Assembly (NCBI GenBank): GCA_002308135.1
Contig: DBVK01000176.1
Coordinates: 1,187-13,988, forward strand
Source: Bacteroidales bacterium UBA1266
GTDB lineage: Bacteria > Bacteroidota > Bacteroidia > Bacteroidales > WCHB1-69
Reading direction: 5' to 3'
Length of the DNA: 12,802 bases
Part shown: piece after piece, positions 1 to 8,938 of the stretch
How the letters are laid out: each line of letters starts with the position of its first letter
How positions within the stretch are numbered: the stretch's first letter is position 1
Notes under the pieces: model-generated
Seen by the model: the letters and a program-made list of their open reading frames with translations, nothing else
What the model was told of the DNA's origin: nothing
Databases searched by the model: none
Position numbers and translations under genes: made by a program

Positions 1-3000
1 GTGGCCAGCATGAACATGATTTCCGGAGGTATCCCCGCCAAATACGGTGACGGTGCGGCCTTCGTGGAAATCGAGACCAAGGGTGCTGCCCGCCGCTTCG
101 GTGGAAGCCTGGATTTGTATGACTACATCAACGGCTATTATACGGGCGGTATGCAGTTCTCCCTGACCGGTCCCATGCTGAAAGGCCTGGAAAAGAAATC
201 CGGTGAGGCCATGGCCAGCGGCAAACGGAAAAGCAAACTGACCTCCGCCGGTTTCTTCTTGAGCGGAAGCGCCAGCTACAATCCGGGAAGCACCTCCGCC
301 AAAGGCGGTTACTACGAGGCTCCCCAGTCGCTGATTGACGAGCTGAAGGCCAACCCTCTGAGGATTGAAGACGACGGTACCGTCTACCAAAACACATTAT
401 ATATTACCAAAGACCAATGGGGAAAGAGCAAGAAACGCTTAAGTGACGCCACTTCCTACGGCGGAAGCCTGTTCGGGAAACTGGACATCCGCACCAGCTA
501 CATCGACGTGATTGCCACCGGTAAATTAAGCTACAGCGCCGGACAGTCCTATTCCTTCTCCAACTCTTTGTACAACACCGAAAACAACGGTTTCTCCGAA
601 AGCTGGACCGGTGCCGCCATGGTTCGTCTGACCCAGCGTTTCCGTCCCGACACCAACTCCATCTTCCAAAACGCTTTCTACCGTATCCAATTCAGCTATG
701 AGCACGGGGAAGGCAAGTCCTATAGCAAAACACACAAAGACAACCTCTTTGACTATGGATACATCGGTCAGCTCAAACACACCGCCACGCCTTACTACGA
801 ATTGGGCAGCGACTCTTTGAACGGACGCTGGTATTCCAACATCTACAAACTGTCTTCTTTCGCCTATTTGATCGACACCTTTATCGCAGGCGACAAGAAT
901 CCGGATCTGGCCCGTTACACCCAGAATGTGTTTGACCATTTCGGATCCGCCATACAATACAACAACTACATCCAATCCTTCGGCGGTCTGCTGAACGGTG
1001 AAGCCCCCAGCGGAGCCTACGGCTTGTTCTCCGCTCCCGGTGTGGCCTCCAACGGATTCGGAAAATCCCGTTCCGATGTGCTGGACTTCAACGCCAGCCT
1101 GTCTTTCGACCTCAAAGACCACGGCATTGAAATGGGATTCCAATACTACCAGTCCATGAGCCACAGTTATTCGGTCTCCCCGAGAGGATTGTGGACCTTG
1201 ATGCGGGATTTGGCGAACTACCACATTCTTGAGCTGGATGAAAGCTCCGCCTACGGAACCTATACAACCGACGAAAGCGGTATTGTTTTCACCGATACCA
1301 TCAATTACAAACGCCTCGTGAACAAGGAAGGCCAGAAAGTGTTCGACAAAAACCTGCGTGAGAAACTGGGCGCTGCCGAAGACGAATGGATAGACATTGA
1401 CCGTTACGACCCCTCCACCTACTCCCTGGACATGTTCTCCGCTGAAGAGCTGCTGAACAACGGCAATGCCTACGTTTCCTACTATGGTTACGACTATACG
1501 GGCAAACGCCCGAACAACAAAGCCATCACCATGGATGACATGCAGAAATGGTTCAACGGGGAGGACGGACAGCGTGACTTCACCTCCATCGGCGCCTACA
1601 AGCCCATTTACATGGCCGGTTATATCCAAGACCACTTCGCCATCAAAAACCTGTTCTTCAATGTGGGTGTCCGTTTGGACGTGAACGACGCCAACCAGCC
1701 TGTGGTGAAGGATATGTACCTGTACAGGGAAGCCTACACCGCCAAAGAAATGAACCAAATGAACGTCACGTTCAGCGACAAGGACTACAAAATCCCCAGC
1801 AGCATCGGTGACGACTACACGGTTTACGTGCAAGACCCGACCGCAGCGGAACTGGAAGTGACCGCCTACCGTAACGGAACGACATGGTATGACCCGCAAG
1901 GCAATGAGGTGACCGACCCGACCGACCTGGCCAAAGCAGCCGCAACTTCCAACCTGACGCCTTACTTGAAAGAAATGCCGGGCGCATCCGACCAGACCAA
2001 GGTCAGCTACAAAGCCTTCCAGGACTACACCCCGACACTGGAAAACGGCGGTATCTCCATCGCACCGCGTTTGTCCTTCTCCTTCGCCGTGTCTGACCAA
2101 TCGGTTTTCTATGCCCACTACAATGTCATGACCAAACGCCAGAACAGCCGCATTAGTCCGGTTTACTACCTGTTCTTCGAAGACTATGCCAAAGGCAACA
2201 GCTATTGCAGCAACACCGGTCTCAAACCCGAAAAGAGCATCGACTACGAAGTCGGTTTCCGCCAGCAGCTGGCTGACAACATGGCTTTGAACATTTCCGC
2301 CTACTATAGCGAAAAGAGGGATCAGGTGCAGGTGTACCGTTATACGGAAGCCTACCCTTCCACCTATTATTCTTATACCAATATTGACTTCGGCACCACC
2401 CAGGGCTTCACCATCGGACTGGAAATGCGTAAGGCCAAACACGTCAGCTTCACGACGAACTACACCCTGCAATTCGCCAAAGGAACCGGTTCCACCTCCA
2501 CTTCCGCAGCAACCATGATCGCTTCCGGACAACCCAACCTGAGAACCCTTACCACTTTGGCCTATGACCAGCGCCATGTGTTGAACGCCAACATCAACCT
2601 TTCCAATGGCCGTTCCGAAGGCCCCAAAAAGGTGATTAAAGGCAAAGAGGTCTACCCGTTAGAGAACGCCGGTGTGAACATTACGGCCAAAGCCGGTTCC
2701 GGTCTTCCCTACACCCGTTCCAGCACCATCGCCTCCCTTACCGGACAAGGCGCCTACCAGCTGGTCGGCTCCCCCTACGGTTCCCGTATGCCTTGGCAAT
2801 ACAGCTGCAATGTGAAAATCTACAAATACTGGCTGCTTAAACTGAAAGACAGCGATGACAAGAGAGGTCAGAAAATGGGATCCCTGCAGGCTTATCTGGA
2901 TATCAACAATATCTTTAACTTCAGCAACATCACCAGCGTTTACCGCTATACCGGAAACGCCTCTGACGACGGATTCCTGACCGCTGACGAATTCCAAGCC

Positions 3001-3117
3001 TACATTTCCTCTCAGGTGAGCCCGCAATCCTACATTGACTATTACACCTATACCATGACTGCCGGACGCTTGGGCTCGGCCCGTGTGATCACTTTAGGCG
3101 CTATGTTTAATTTCTAA
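1..3117 (+). CDS. TonB-dependent outer-membrane receptor, 5'-truncated
   Basis: The reading frame is open from base 1, so the 5' end (signal peptide, any carboxypeptidase-regulatory-like domain, TonB box and most of the plug) lies outside; the GTG at base 1 is probably not the true start. Residues 7-28 carry the typical end of a plug domain (ISGGIPAKYGD, then an IETKG strand). The rest, about 1000 residues, is aromatic-rich alternating beta-barrel with long polar loops. LKPEKSIDYEVGF at 741-753 is the barrel motif common to TonB-dependent receptors, and the protein ends in an outer-membrane beta-signal strand (ITLGAMFNF, terminal Phe). The family imports or handles large ligands using TonB/ExbBD energy. 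There is no SusD-like neighbour, so this is not a SusC/SusD pair; the partners are the exported giant 15 nt downstream and a PorV-like barrel. The family call is firm; the ligand is unknown. Confidence 0.93.
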   Translation: MASMNMISGGIPAKYGDGAAFVEIETKGAARRFGGSLDLYDYINGYYTGGMQFSLTGPMLKGLEKKSGEAMASGKRKSKLTSAGFFLSGSASYNPGSTSAKGGYYEAPQSLIDELKANPLRIEDDGTVYQNTLYITKDQWGKSKKRLSDATSYGGSLFGKLDIRTSYIDVIATGKLSYSAGQSYSFSNSLYNTENNGFSESWTGAAMVRLTQRFRPDTNSIFQNAFYRIQFSYEHGEGKSYSKTHKDNLFDYGYIGQLKHTATPYYELGSDSLNGRWYSNIYKLSSFAYLIDTFIAGDKNPDLARYTQNVFDHFGSAIQYNNYIQSFGGLLNGEAPSGAYGLFSAPGVASNGFGKSRSDVLDFNASLSFDLKDHGIEMGFQYYQSMSHSYSVSPRGLWTLMRDLANYHILELDESSAYGTYTTDESGIVFTDTINYKRLVNKEGQKVFDKNLREKLGAAEDEWIDIDRYDPSTYSLDMFSAEELLNNGNAYVSYYGYDYTGKRPNNKAITMDDMQKWFNGEDGQRDFTSIGAYKPIYMAGYIQDHFAIKNLFFNVGVRLDVNDANQPVVKDMYLYREAYTAKEMNQMNVTFSDKDYKIPSSIGDDYTVYVQDPTAAELEVTAYRNGTTWYDPQGNEVTDPTDLAKAAATSNLTPYLKEMPGASDQTKVSYKAFQDYTPTLENGGISIAPRLSFSFAVSDQSVFYAHYNVMTKRQNSRISPVYYLFFEDYAKGNSYCSNTGLKPEKSIDYEVGFRQQLADNMALNISAYYSEKRDQVQVYRYTEAYPSTYYSYTNIDFGTTQGFTIGLEMRKAKHVSFTTNYTLQFAKGTGSTSTSAATMIASGQPNLRTLTTLAYDQRHVLNANINLSNGRSEGPKKVIKGKEVYPLENAGVNITAKAGSGLPYTRSSTIASLTGQGAYQLVGSPYGSRMPWQYSCNVKIYKYWLLKLKDSDDKRGQKMGSLQAYLDINNIFNFSNITSVYRYTGNASDDGFLTADEFQAYISSQVSPQSYIDYYTYTMTAGRLGSARVITLGAMFNF

Positions 3118-3132
3118 TCCACAGGAAAATAT

Positions 3133-6100
3133 ATGAATAGCATAAAATCAAATACCATGAAAAAGATACAAAGAATCGTAGCCGTTGCTTTCATAGCCGT
3201 GTTTACCGTTTCTCTGGCGCATGCCGAGAGATTCGTGGGCGATCCTGTCCGGAAAGCGACAGCGAAAGTGTCCCAAAAAGCAGCCACCTGCCTGCCTGCT
3301 TCAAGCTCCAGCGAATTGAACATCAACAATGTCCGCGCATACATTGAAACCAGCGGATCCATGTGGTTCAAGGAAATCGCCAAATACGTGGTCCCCAAAT
3401 CCGGAAACGCCAGCTCCATGTTTGCCGCTGCTTTGTGGATTGGAGGTCTGGACATCACCGGACAATTGAAATTGGCTGCCATTCGGTTCCGCCAAGTGGG
3501 TGACGACTTCTATCCCGGCCCGCTGAACCTGAAAACCGCCGACATTGACCAGGCTGTCTGCAGCTATTACGACAGGCATTTTGAAATGACCAAAGCCATG
3601 GCCAAATACCACCGTGACCACTGGGATGATGCGGACTATACCATGCCTGAAGCCATCAAAAACTGGCCCGCCCATCCCTATAACTACACCGGAGACCTGA
3701 ACGGCCCCAGCCAATTCCTGGCCCCTTTCTACGACCTGAACGGTGACGGCGAGTACCAGCCCGAAAAAGGTGAATACCCCTACTATGACTTTGATAACGA
3801 CTTATGCCCCTGGACGGATGAAAACCGCGCCAAGGCGGCAAGAGGGGAACTCCCCAAAACCTATGAGGAAGCCAACAACATATCCACCGGCGGTATCATG
3901 GCCGACCAGGTGCTGAAAGGTGACCAGACGTTGTGGTGGGTCTTCAACGACAAGGGAGCCTCCCACACCGAATCCAAAGGTTCGCCCATCGGCTTGGAAA
4001 TCCGCGGCCAGGCTTTCGCCTTCACGACCAACGACGAGCTGAACAACATGACCTTCTACTCCTATGAAATCATCAACCGTTCCTCCTACGAATTGACAGA
4101 AACCTATTTCAGCCAGTGGGTGGACGCCGACCTCGGCTACCAGAAGGATGACTATGTCGGTTGCGATGTGGAAAGAGGTTTGGGCTATTGCTACAACGGA
4201 ACCAATGTGGACGGAACCGGTCTGCAGACCCACTACGGAGCCAATCCTCCCGCTGTCGGTGTGGACTTCTTCCAAGGCCCTTATTTGGATCCGGACGGAT
4301 ACGACAACCCCTCCTTCAACGGAGACGGTATCTACGGCCCCTCCATGAAAGGAAGCTGTGAAATCGTTACCCAAAACGGCAAATTCCGTCAGTTCACTTG
4401 GGATTCCACCGGTGAAGGTGACATGGTGACCCGTCAGGTGATTGTAAGAGCGGAAGCCATCAACGGCGTGAACTTCGGTGACGGCATCGTGGACAACGAA
4501 CGTTTCGGCATGCGCCGCTTCGTCTACCACAACAACGACAACAGCGTCACCGGCGACCCGAGCATCGCATGGCAATACTACAACATGCTGAAAGGCATCT
4601 GGAAAGACAATTCCAAAATGCGTTACGGATCCACCGGACACAAGAACAAAACCAACGGTCCGGAATGCGACTTTATGTTCCCTGGCAACTCCGATCCCTG
4701 TAACTGGGGCACCAACGGTGTGGTTCCCAACGAGCTGTGGACAGAAGAATCCAGCGGCAACGCTCCCGCAGACCGTCGTTTCATGCAGTCTGCCGGACCT
4801 TTCACCTTGAAGAAAGGCGCCATCAACTACATTACCGTGGGTATTCCCTGGGCAAGGGCCACCAGCGGCAGCGCCTGGGCTTCTGTCGAGCTGCTGAAAA
4901 TCGTGGACGACAAGTGCCAGAACCTGTTTGAAAGCTGCTTCAAGGTTATTGACGGACCGGATGCTCCGGATCTGGTGTTCCAGGAAATGGACCAATCCGC
5001 CATCTGCTACATCACCAACCTACAAGGCTCCAACAACTACACCAACACTCCGGAAGACTATATGGAAGAAGACCATTCCCTGCCTGCCTTCCATATCACC
5101 ACCACCTATGAGGACGATACCTTGCACACTGCTGTGAAACATGTGTATAAAGATATCACCAACCAAGACAGCGTTGTGTATGTGGACACCGTTATCCAAG
5201 TCACCAAAGCGGTTCGCGACACCACCTATTTCGACCGCTTCTACCGTTTTGAAGGCTACCAGATTTACCAATTGGCCAACGAGAGCGTAACGGCTGAAGA
5301 CCTGAACGACCCCTCCAAAGCCATTCTGGTGTTCCAATGCGACAAAAAGAACGGCGTAAGCAAAATCCTGAACTACGAATACGACGCCACCATCGGAGCT
5401 GATGTGGCCAAGGAGAAAGTGGACGGAAGCAATACCGGCATCAAACACACCTTCACCCTGACCGAGGATGCTTTCAGCACCAGCAACATCAAGACGATGA
5501 TCAACTACAAGAAATACTACTTCATGGCGATTGCCTATGCGCACAACGACTACGCCACCTACTCCACCGACGAAGACGCCCCCTGCCTGTACGGACAGAA
5601 ACTCGCCTACCTTGCCGGTAACAAGAACATCAAAACATACACCGTGATTCCCCATAAGACCGACATAGAGGAAAACGGAACCATTATCAACGCCACCTAT
5701 GGCACCCAACCCGCCATTACGCGCCTTGAGGGCGAAGGAAACGGCGGAAACGCGCTTGAACTGAGCAAGAAAACGATTGACAAAATCATGTCCGGTTCGC
5801 CTTGGAAAGCCGACACGCTGGAATATGAAGTCAATGCAGGCCCCATCAGCGTCAAAGTGATTGACCCGCTGCAACTGGCCGCCCATGACTATACCGTGCA
5901 ATTCTACAACAAGGACAACAGCACCGAAGTGAGCGACAGCACCCGTTGGAGAATCATATACAGCACAGAAGATGGCTTTGACACCATTGAATCCGAAACC
6001 AGCATTTGCGTCAATAACGAACAGATTCTGGTCAGCAAGAAAAAAGGAGACGTAAAAGGAGACATGATGGGTCTTTCCGTAACCATCTTCAACAACAAAT

Positions 6101-7722
6101 ACGAATTGTTGGACGAAGACGTGCTGCGCAGCGATATCGCCATCAACCAGAACATCTACTCCACCGTAAACTTCTTAAAAGCCAGCATCTCTTTTGCCGA
6201 TTCGACAAAGACCTGGTTCACCGGTGTGCCGGATGTGGACGGAACTTCCCCCATGAACTGGATACGTTCCGGATCCACCAAAGACGGTGACTATTTCATG
6301 CGTAATGCCGACGGGTATTCCTGGGATCAGACCAATGCCCGTAAAGAAGACGCCCACTATGCTCTGGACAGGGCCAGCTATTCCGTCATCATGACACCGG
6401 AAGGCGTCAAGGATTTCTATTGCTTCCTGGACGGCAAGGAAAGCTTTGAAAAAATGATAGGCGGCACCTGGGCCCCCTACGCATTGACCAACAAATACGA
6501 TGACGGCCCCCAATACGGTTATGCTGAAATTGAAGACCCCTCTTTCACAGGCAAAACAGAATACGTTCCGCCCATGTTTGACGCTTCGTATACCGTCAGC
6601 ATGACCCGTTTGTACAGTGTCAACGTGGTGCTGACACCGGACAAATCCAAATGGAGCCGCTGCCCTGTGGTGGAAGCCTGCGGTGACAAGGTGCTGACCG
6701 TCGGACAAGCCAACCGTCATTTCCTGCGCAAATCCTATTCCGTGGACAAAGCCGGCATACCTTACAACGATCCGCGATGCAACAAGGCGGAAGCCTGCAT
6801 GCGCAGCGACCGGAGAGACACCATGGGTATGGGCTGGTTCCCCGGATACGTCATCAATGTGGAAACCGGAGAACGCCTGAACGTGATGTTCGCCGAAGAC
6901 TCCTGGCTGGTCAAGCACAACGGTGCTGACATGCTGTTCAACCCCACCACGCAATACTACAGCAACGGTGAATACGTCATGGGTGGAAAACATTACCTCT
7001 ACGTGTTCGGACACCAGGACATCCATTATAGCAACAGCGGACAAACCTCCGTTATGAAATTGACGAGGAATTTCATCTCGCCGGCTTACGATGAAGGAGC
7101 CTGGGCCTTTAACATGCTTTACACGGCAGAACGCAGGTCTTCCTCCGCCGACAAGGAGCGTGAGCAGGCGTTCACTTACATGAACATCATGTGGGCAACC
7201 ATTCCTCTGGCCACCGACACCGCCAACTGGCTGAGCAACGATGTGACCATCAAGCTGAGGGTTTCCCGTCCTTACCAGCGTTACTCCTCCACGGTATTAC
7301 CGAACGGTGTGAGCAATCCGGTGAACAACGACCTGCCGCTGTACCAATTCTCCACGAAAGGCCTCGCCACACAAATCGGCGTGGAAAGCGTTGCCGTTTC
7401 CGCCATGGACAAGGTCAATGTGGTGCCGAACCCCTATTACGCCAGATCCGCCTATGAAACCGGCCAATTGGACAATTGTGTGAAATTCACCAACCTGCCC
7501 AAGAGCTGCATCATCAAAATCTACACCTTGAACGGTACACTGATCCGCACCTTCAAGAAGGACAACACCGACACCTATGTGGATTGGGATCTGAAGAATT
7601 CAGCCAACATTCCTATTGCCGGCGGTGTGTACCTGATTCATATCACGGACAACAGCACAGGTGAAATCAAAACATTGAAATGGTATGGTATTCAACGTCC
7701 TACCGATGTTAATGCTTTTTAG
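3133..7722 (+). CDS. Giant exported protein with T9SS-like C-terminal domain
   Basis: This is a 1529-residue protein with a signal peptide (n-region KSNTMKK, hydrophobic core about residues 14-29, AHA cleavage site near 31). A second ATG at 3157 (MKKIQRIV) would give an equally good, shorter signal peptide. Motifs in order are INNVRAYI (64-71), ALWIGGLD (100-107), DFYPGPL (125-131), a calcium-loop-like DLNGDGEYQPEKGEYP (201-216), KGDQTLWWVFND (262-273), DADLGYQKDDYVGCD (331-345) and YGANPPAVGVDFFQGP (368-383). From memory, these mark a family of large secreted Bacteroidota/Ignavibacteria proteins with no assigned reaction. The middle is beta-rich with no catalytic motif that I recognise. The last 100 residues begin NVVPNPYY (1429) and include GGVYLIHI (1497), like a T9SS sorting domain, but end in KWYGIQRPTDVNAF instead of a short basic tail. 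It is likely a surface protein exported with the help of the downstream PorV-like barrel (inference). Confidence 0.85.
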   Translation: MNSIKSNTMKKIQRIVAVAFIAVFTVSLAHAERFVGDPVRKATAKVSQKAATCLPASSSSELNINNVRAYIETSGSMWFKEIAKYVVPKSGNASSMFAAALWIGGLDITGQLKLAAIRFRQVGDDFYPGPLNLKTADIDQAVCSYYDRHFEMTKAMAKYHRDHWDDADYTMPEAIKNWPAHPYNYTGDLNGPSQFLAPFYDLNGDGEYQPEKGEYPYYDFDNDLCPWTDENRAKAARGELPKTYEEANNISTGGIMADQVLKGDQTLWWVFNDKGASHTESKGSPIGLEIRGQAFAFTTNDELNNMTFYSYEIINRSSYELTETYFSQWVDADLGYQKDDYVGCDVERGLGYCYNGTNVDGTGLQTHYGANPPAVGVDFFQGPYLDPDGYDNPSFNGDGIYGPSMKGSCEIVTQNGKFRQFTWDSTGEGDMVTRQVIVRAEAINGVNFGDGIVDNERFGMRRFVYHNNDNSVTGDPSIAWQYYNMLKGIWKDNSKMRYGSTGHKNKTNGPECDFMFPGNSDPCNWGTNGVVPNELWTEESSGNAPADRRFMQSAGPFTLKKGAINYITVGIPWARATSGSAWASVELLKIVDDKCQNLFESCFKVIDGPDAPDLVFQEMDQSAICYITNLQGSNNYTNTPEDYMEEDHSLPAFHITTTYEDDTLHTAVKHVYKDITNQDSVVYVDTVIQVTKAVRDTTYFDRFYRFEGYQIYQLANESVTAEDLNDPSKAILVFQCDKKNGVSKILNYEYDATIGADVAKEKVDGSNTGIKHTFTLTEDAFSTSNIKTMINYKKYYFMAIAYAHNDYATYSTDEDAPCLYGQKLAYLAGNKNIKTYTVIPHKTDIEENGTIINATYGTQPAITRLEGEGNGGNALELSKKTIDKIMSGSPWKADTLEYEVNAGPISVKVIDPLQLAAHDYTVQFYNKDNSTEVSDSTRWRIIYSTEDGFDTIESETSICVNNEQILVSKKKGDVKGDMMGLSVTIFNNKYELLDEDVLRSDIAINQNIYSTVNFLKASISFADSTKTWFTGVPDVDGTSPMNWIRSGSTKDGDYFMRNADGYSWDQTNARKEDAHYALDRASYSVIMTPEGVKDFYCFLDGKESFEKMIGGTWAPYALTNKYDDGPQYGYAEIEDPSFTGKTEYVPPMFDASYTVSMTRLYSVNVVLTPDKSKWSRCPVVEACGDKVLTVGQANRHFLRKSYSVDKAGIPYNDPRCNKAEACMRSDRRDTMGMGWFPGYVINVETGERLNVMFAEDSWLVKHNGADMLFNPTTQYYSNGEYVMGGKHYLYVFGHQDIHYSNSGQTSVMKLTRNFISPAYDEGAWAFNMLYTAERRSSSADKEREQAFTYMNIMWATIPLATDTANWLSNDVTIKLRVSRPYQRYSSTVLPNGVSNPVNNDLPLYQFSTKGLATQIGVESVAVSAMDKVNVVPNPYYARSAYETGQLDNCVKFTNLPKSCIIKIYTLNGTLIRTFKKDNTDTYVDWDLKNSANIPIAGGVYLIHITDNSTGEIKTLKWYGIQRPTDVNAF

Positions 7723-7757
7723 TTAATCTTTAGAACGTATATAAAAAAAATATAGCG

Positions 7758-8858
7758 ATGAAAAATATAGGTAAATCATTATTAACCATAGCCATTTCCA
7801 CACTACTGACAGCCATCGCCTGCACTGCCTACGCCGGAAACAAGGACAGGAACGGACAGTCCGCAGCCGGACAACTTCTGATCAATCCGTGGGCCGGAAG
7901 CAACGGATGGGGAAGCGCAGGTTTGGCCAATATCAAAGGCATTGAAGCCATGTATTCCAATGTCGCCGGTCTTTCCTTTGTAGAAAAAACGCAATTGGGC
8001 TACACCCATTCCATCTATTTCTCCGGAACGGGAATCGGCATCAATGCGATGGGAATCGGACAATCCCTGGGCGAAGGACGGGGTGTTTTGGGAGTCAGCA
8101 TCATGATGATGAACTTCGGAGACATTCAAATGACCACAGAAGACCAGCCTGACGGTGGATTGGGAACCTATTCCCCCTCCATTATGAACCTGGGCTTTTC
8201 GTATGCGAAATCCTTCTCCGACGCTATTAAAGCAGGTGTCACCGGACGTTTGGTGAACGAAGGCTCCTACAACACCAGTGCCATCGGATTCGCTTTGGAT
8301 GCCGGTATCCAATACATCACCGGCCGTCAGGAACAGTTCCGTCTGGCTGCAGCCATCAAAAACATCGGTATGCCCATGAGCTTCAAAGGGGACGGATTGG
8401 ACATCCGCGGCACGGTCGAAAACGGAAACTATATCCAAACCTTAGGGAACCGTTCCGCATCCTACGAGCTGCCCGCCAACCTGAGCCTGGGTCTTTCCTA
8501 CGATTTCCTGATCGGTAGCTTGAACGGATATGAGGAAGCCGAAAACGCCGCTGATGCCAAGCACCGCATCACATTGGCCGGCACATTCGTTTCCAACGCC
8601 TATTCCAACGACCAATACCTGTTAGGTGTCGAATACAGTTGGAAAGAGATGTTCCAGGCCAGGGGAGGCTACACCATAGAATCCGGCATGTGGGACGAGG
8701 AAACCATCATTTCCCTCTACTCCGGTCCCTCCTTGGGCGCGTCCTTCCTGATTCCTATGAGCAAAACCAACAACTCCAAAGTCGCTATTGACTATGCCTA
8801 CCGTTTCACTGTGAAATGGGGCGGCTGTCACCACATCGGAGCAAGAATCATTCTATAG
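7758..8858 (+). CDS. PorV/PorQ-family outer-membrane barrel protein
   Basis: This 366-residue protein has a signal peptide (MKNIGK, hydrophobic segment, AYA cleavage near residue 26). The mature N-terminus shows the family pattern: QLLINPWAGSNGWGSAGLA, then GIEAMYSNVAGLS (61-73), equivalent to the GxEAxYxNPAGL signature but with Val where Pro is usual. A GDIQMTTEDQPDGGLGTYSP segment (121-140), repeated glycine-rich amphipathic strands, an AAIKNIGMPMSFKGDGLDI segment and a terminal strand (GARIIL) all fit a FadL-like PorV/PorQ barrel. In T9SS, PorV shuttles cargo bearing C-terminal domains to the sortase, and PorQ is an outer-membrane accessory. This copy is shorter than typical PorV and sits 35 nt after a protein with such a domain, so it may be a dedicated cargo partner (inference). 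The 7723-7757 gap is A-rich with no TAnnTTTG element, which suggests co-transcription. Family call firm; which paralogue is uncertain. Confidence 0.85.
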   Translation: MKNIGKSLLTIAISTLLTAIACTAYAGNKDRNGQSAAGQLLINPWAGSNGWGSAGLANIKGIEAMYSNVAGLSFVEKTQLGYTHSIYFSGTGIGINAMGIGQSLGEGRGVLGVSIMMMNFGDIQMTTEDQPDGGLGTYSPSIMNLGFSYAKSFSDAIKAGVTGRLVNEGSYNTSAIGFALDAGIQYITGRQEQFRLAAAIKNIGMPMSFKGDGLDIRGTVENGNYIQTLGNRSASYELPANLSLGLSYDFLIGSLNGYEEAENAADAKHRITLAGTFVSNAYSNDQYLLGVEYSWKEMFQARGGYTIESGMWDEETIISLYSGPSLGASFLIPMSKTNNSKVAIDYAYRFTVKWGGCHHIGARIIL

Positions 8859-8892
8859 CATAGCTAATAATAGTTCATTTGTTATAAACTTC

Positions 8893-8924
8893 ATAGTAGA
8901 GATACTTCCTGGTATCTCTACTAT
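8893..8924 (+). terminator. Perfect 13-bp hairpin between the porV-like gene and greA
   Basis: ATAGTAGAGATAC (8893-8905) pairs perfectly with GTATCTCTACTAT (8912-8924) around a 6-base loop. It lies 34 nt after the porV-like stop codon and 14 nt before the greA ATG. The downstream tract is TTATTA rather than a run of T, so it is either a terminator of the envelope operon with a poor U-tract or a 5'-leader structure of greA. A one-mismatch -7-like element (TTCATTTG, 8874-8881) just upstream would put the hairpin inside the greA transcript. The structure is certain; its role is not. Confidence 0.55.
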
Positions 8925-8938
8925 TTATTACACATAGT

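Noticed and set aside
526..2577. A 683-codon open frame on the minus strand opposite the TonB-dependent receptor
   Set aside because: It is in exact codon register with the receptor gene. Minus-strand stops would need TTA, CTA or TCA codons in the sense frame, which this gene avoids over this stretch in favour of CTG, TTG, TCC and AGC. The translation is low-complexity Val/Gly/Phe with no domain. The same reasoning removes the antisense frames at 3802-4995, 5020-5901 and 10763-11830.
1..7722. A SusC/SusD-type polysaccharide utilisation locus
   Set aside because: The gene after the receptor is not SusD-like: it is three times too long, has no lipoprotein signal or TPR pattern, and has a T9SS-like C-terminus. 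No glycosidases are present.
7723..7757. Possible promoter or hairpin before the porV-like gene (TATA-type symmetry around an A-run)
   Set aside because: There is no TAnnTTTG element and the symmetry is only trivial A/T. An A-rich pre-start region is the normal initiation context in Bacteroidota.
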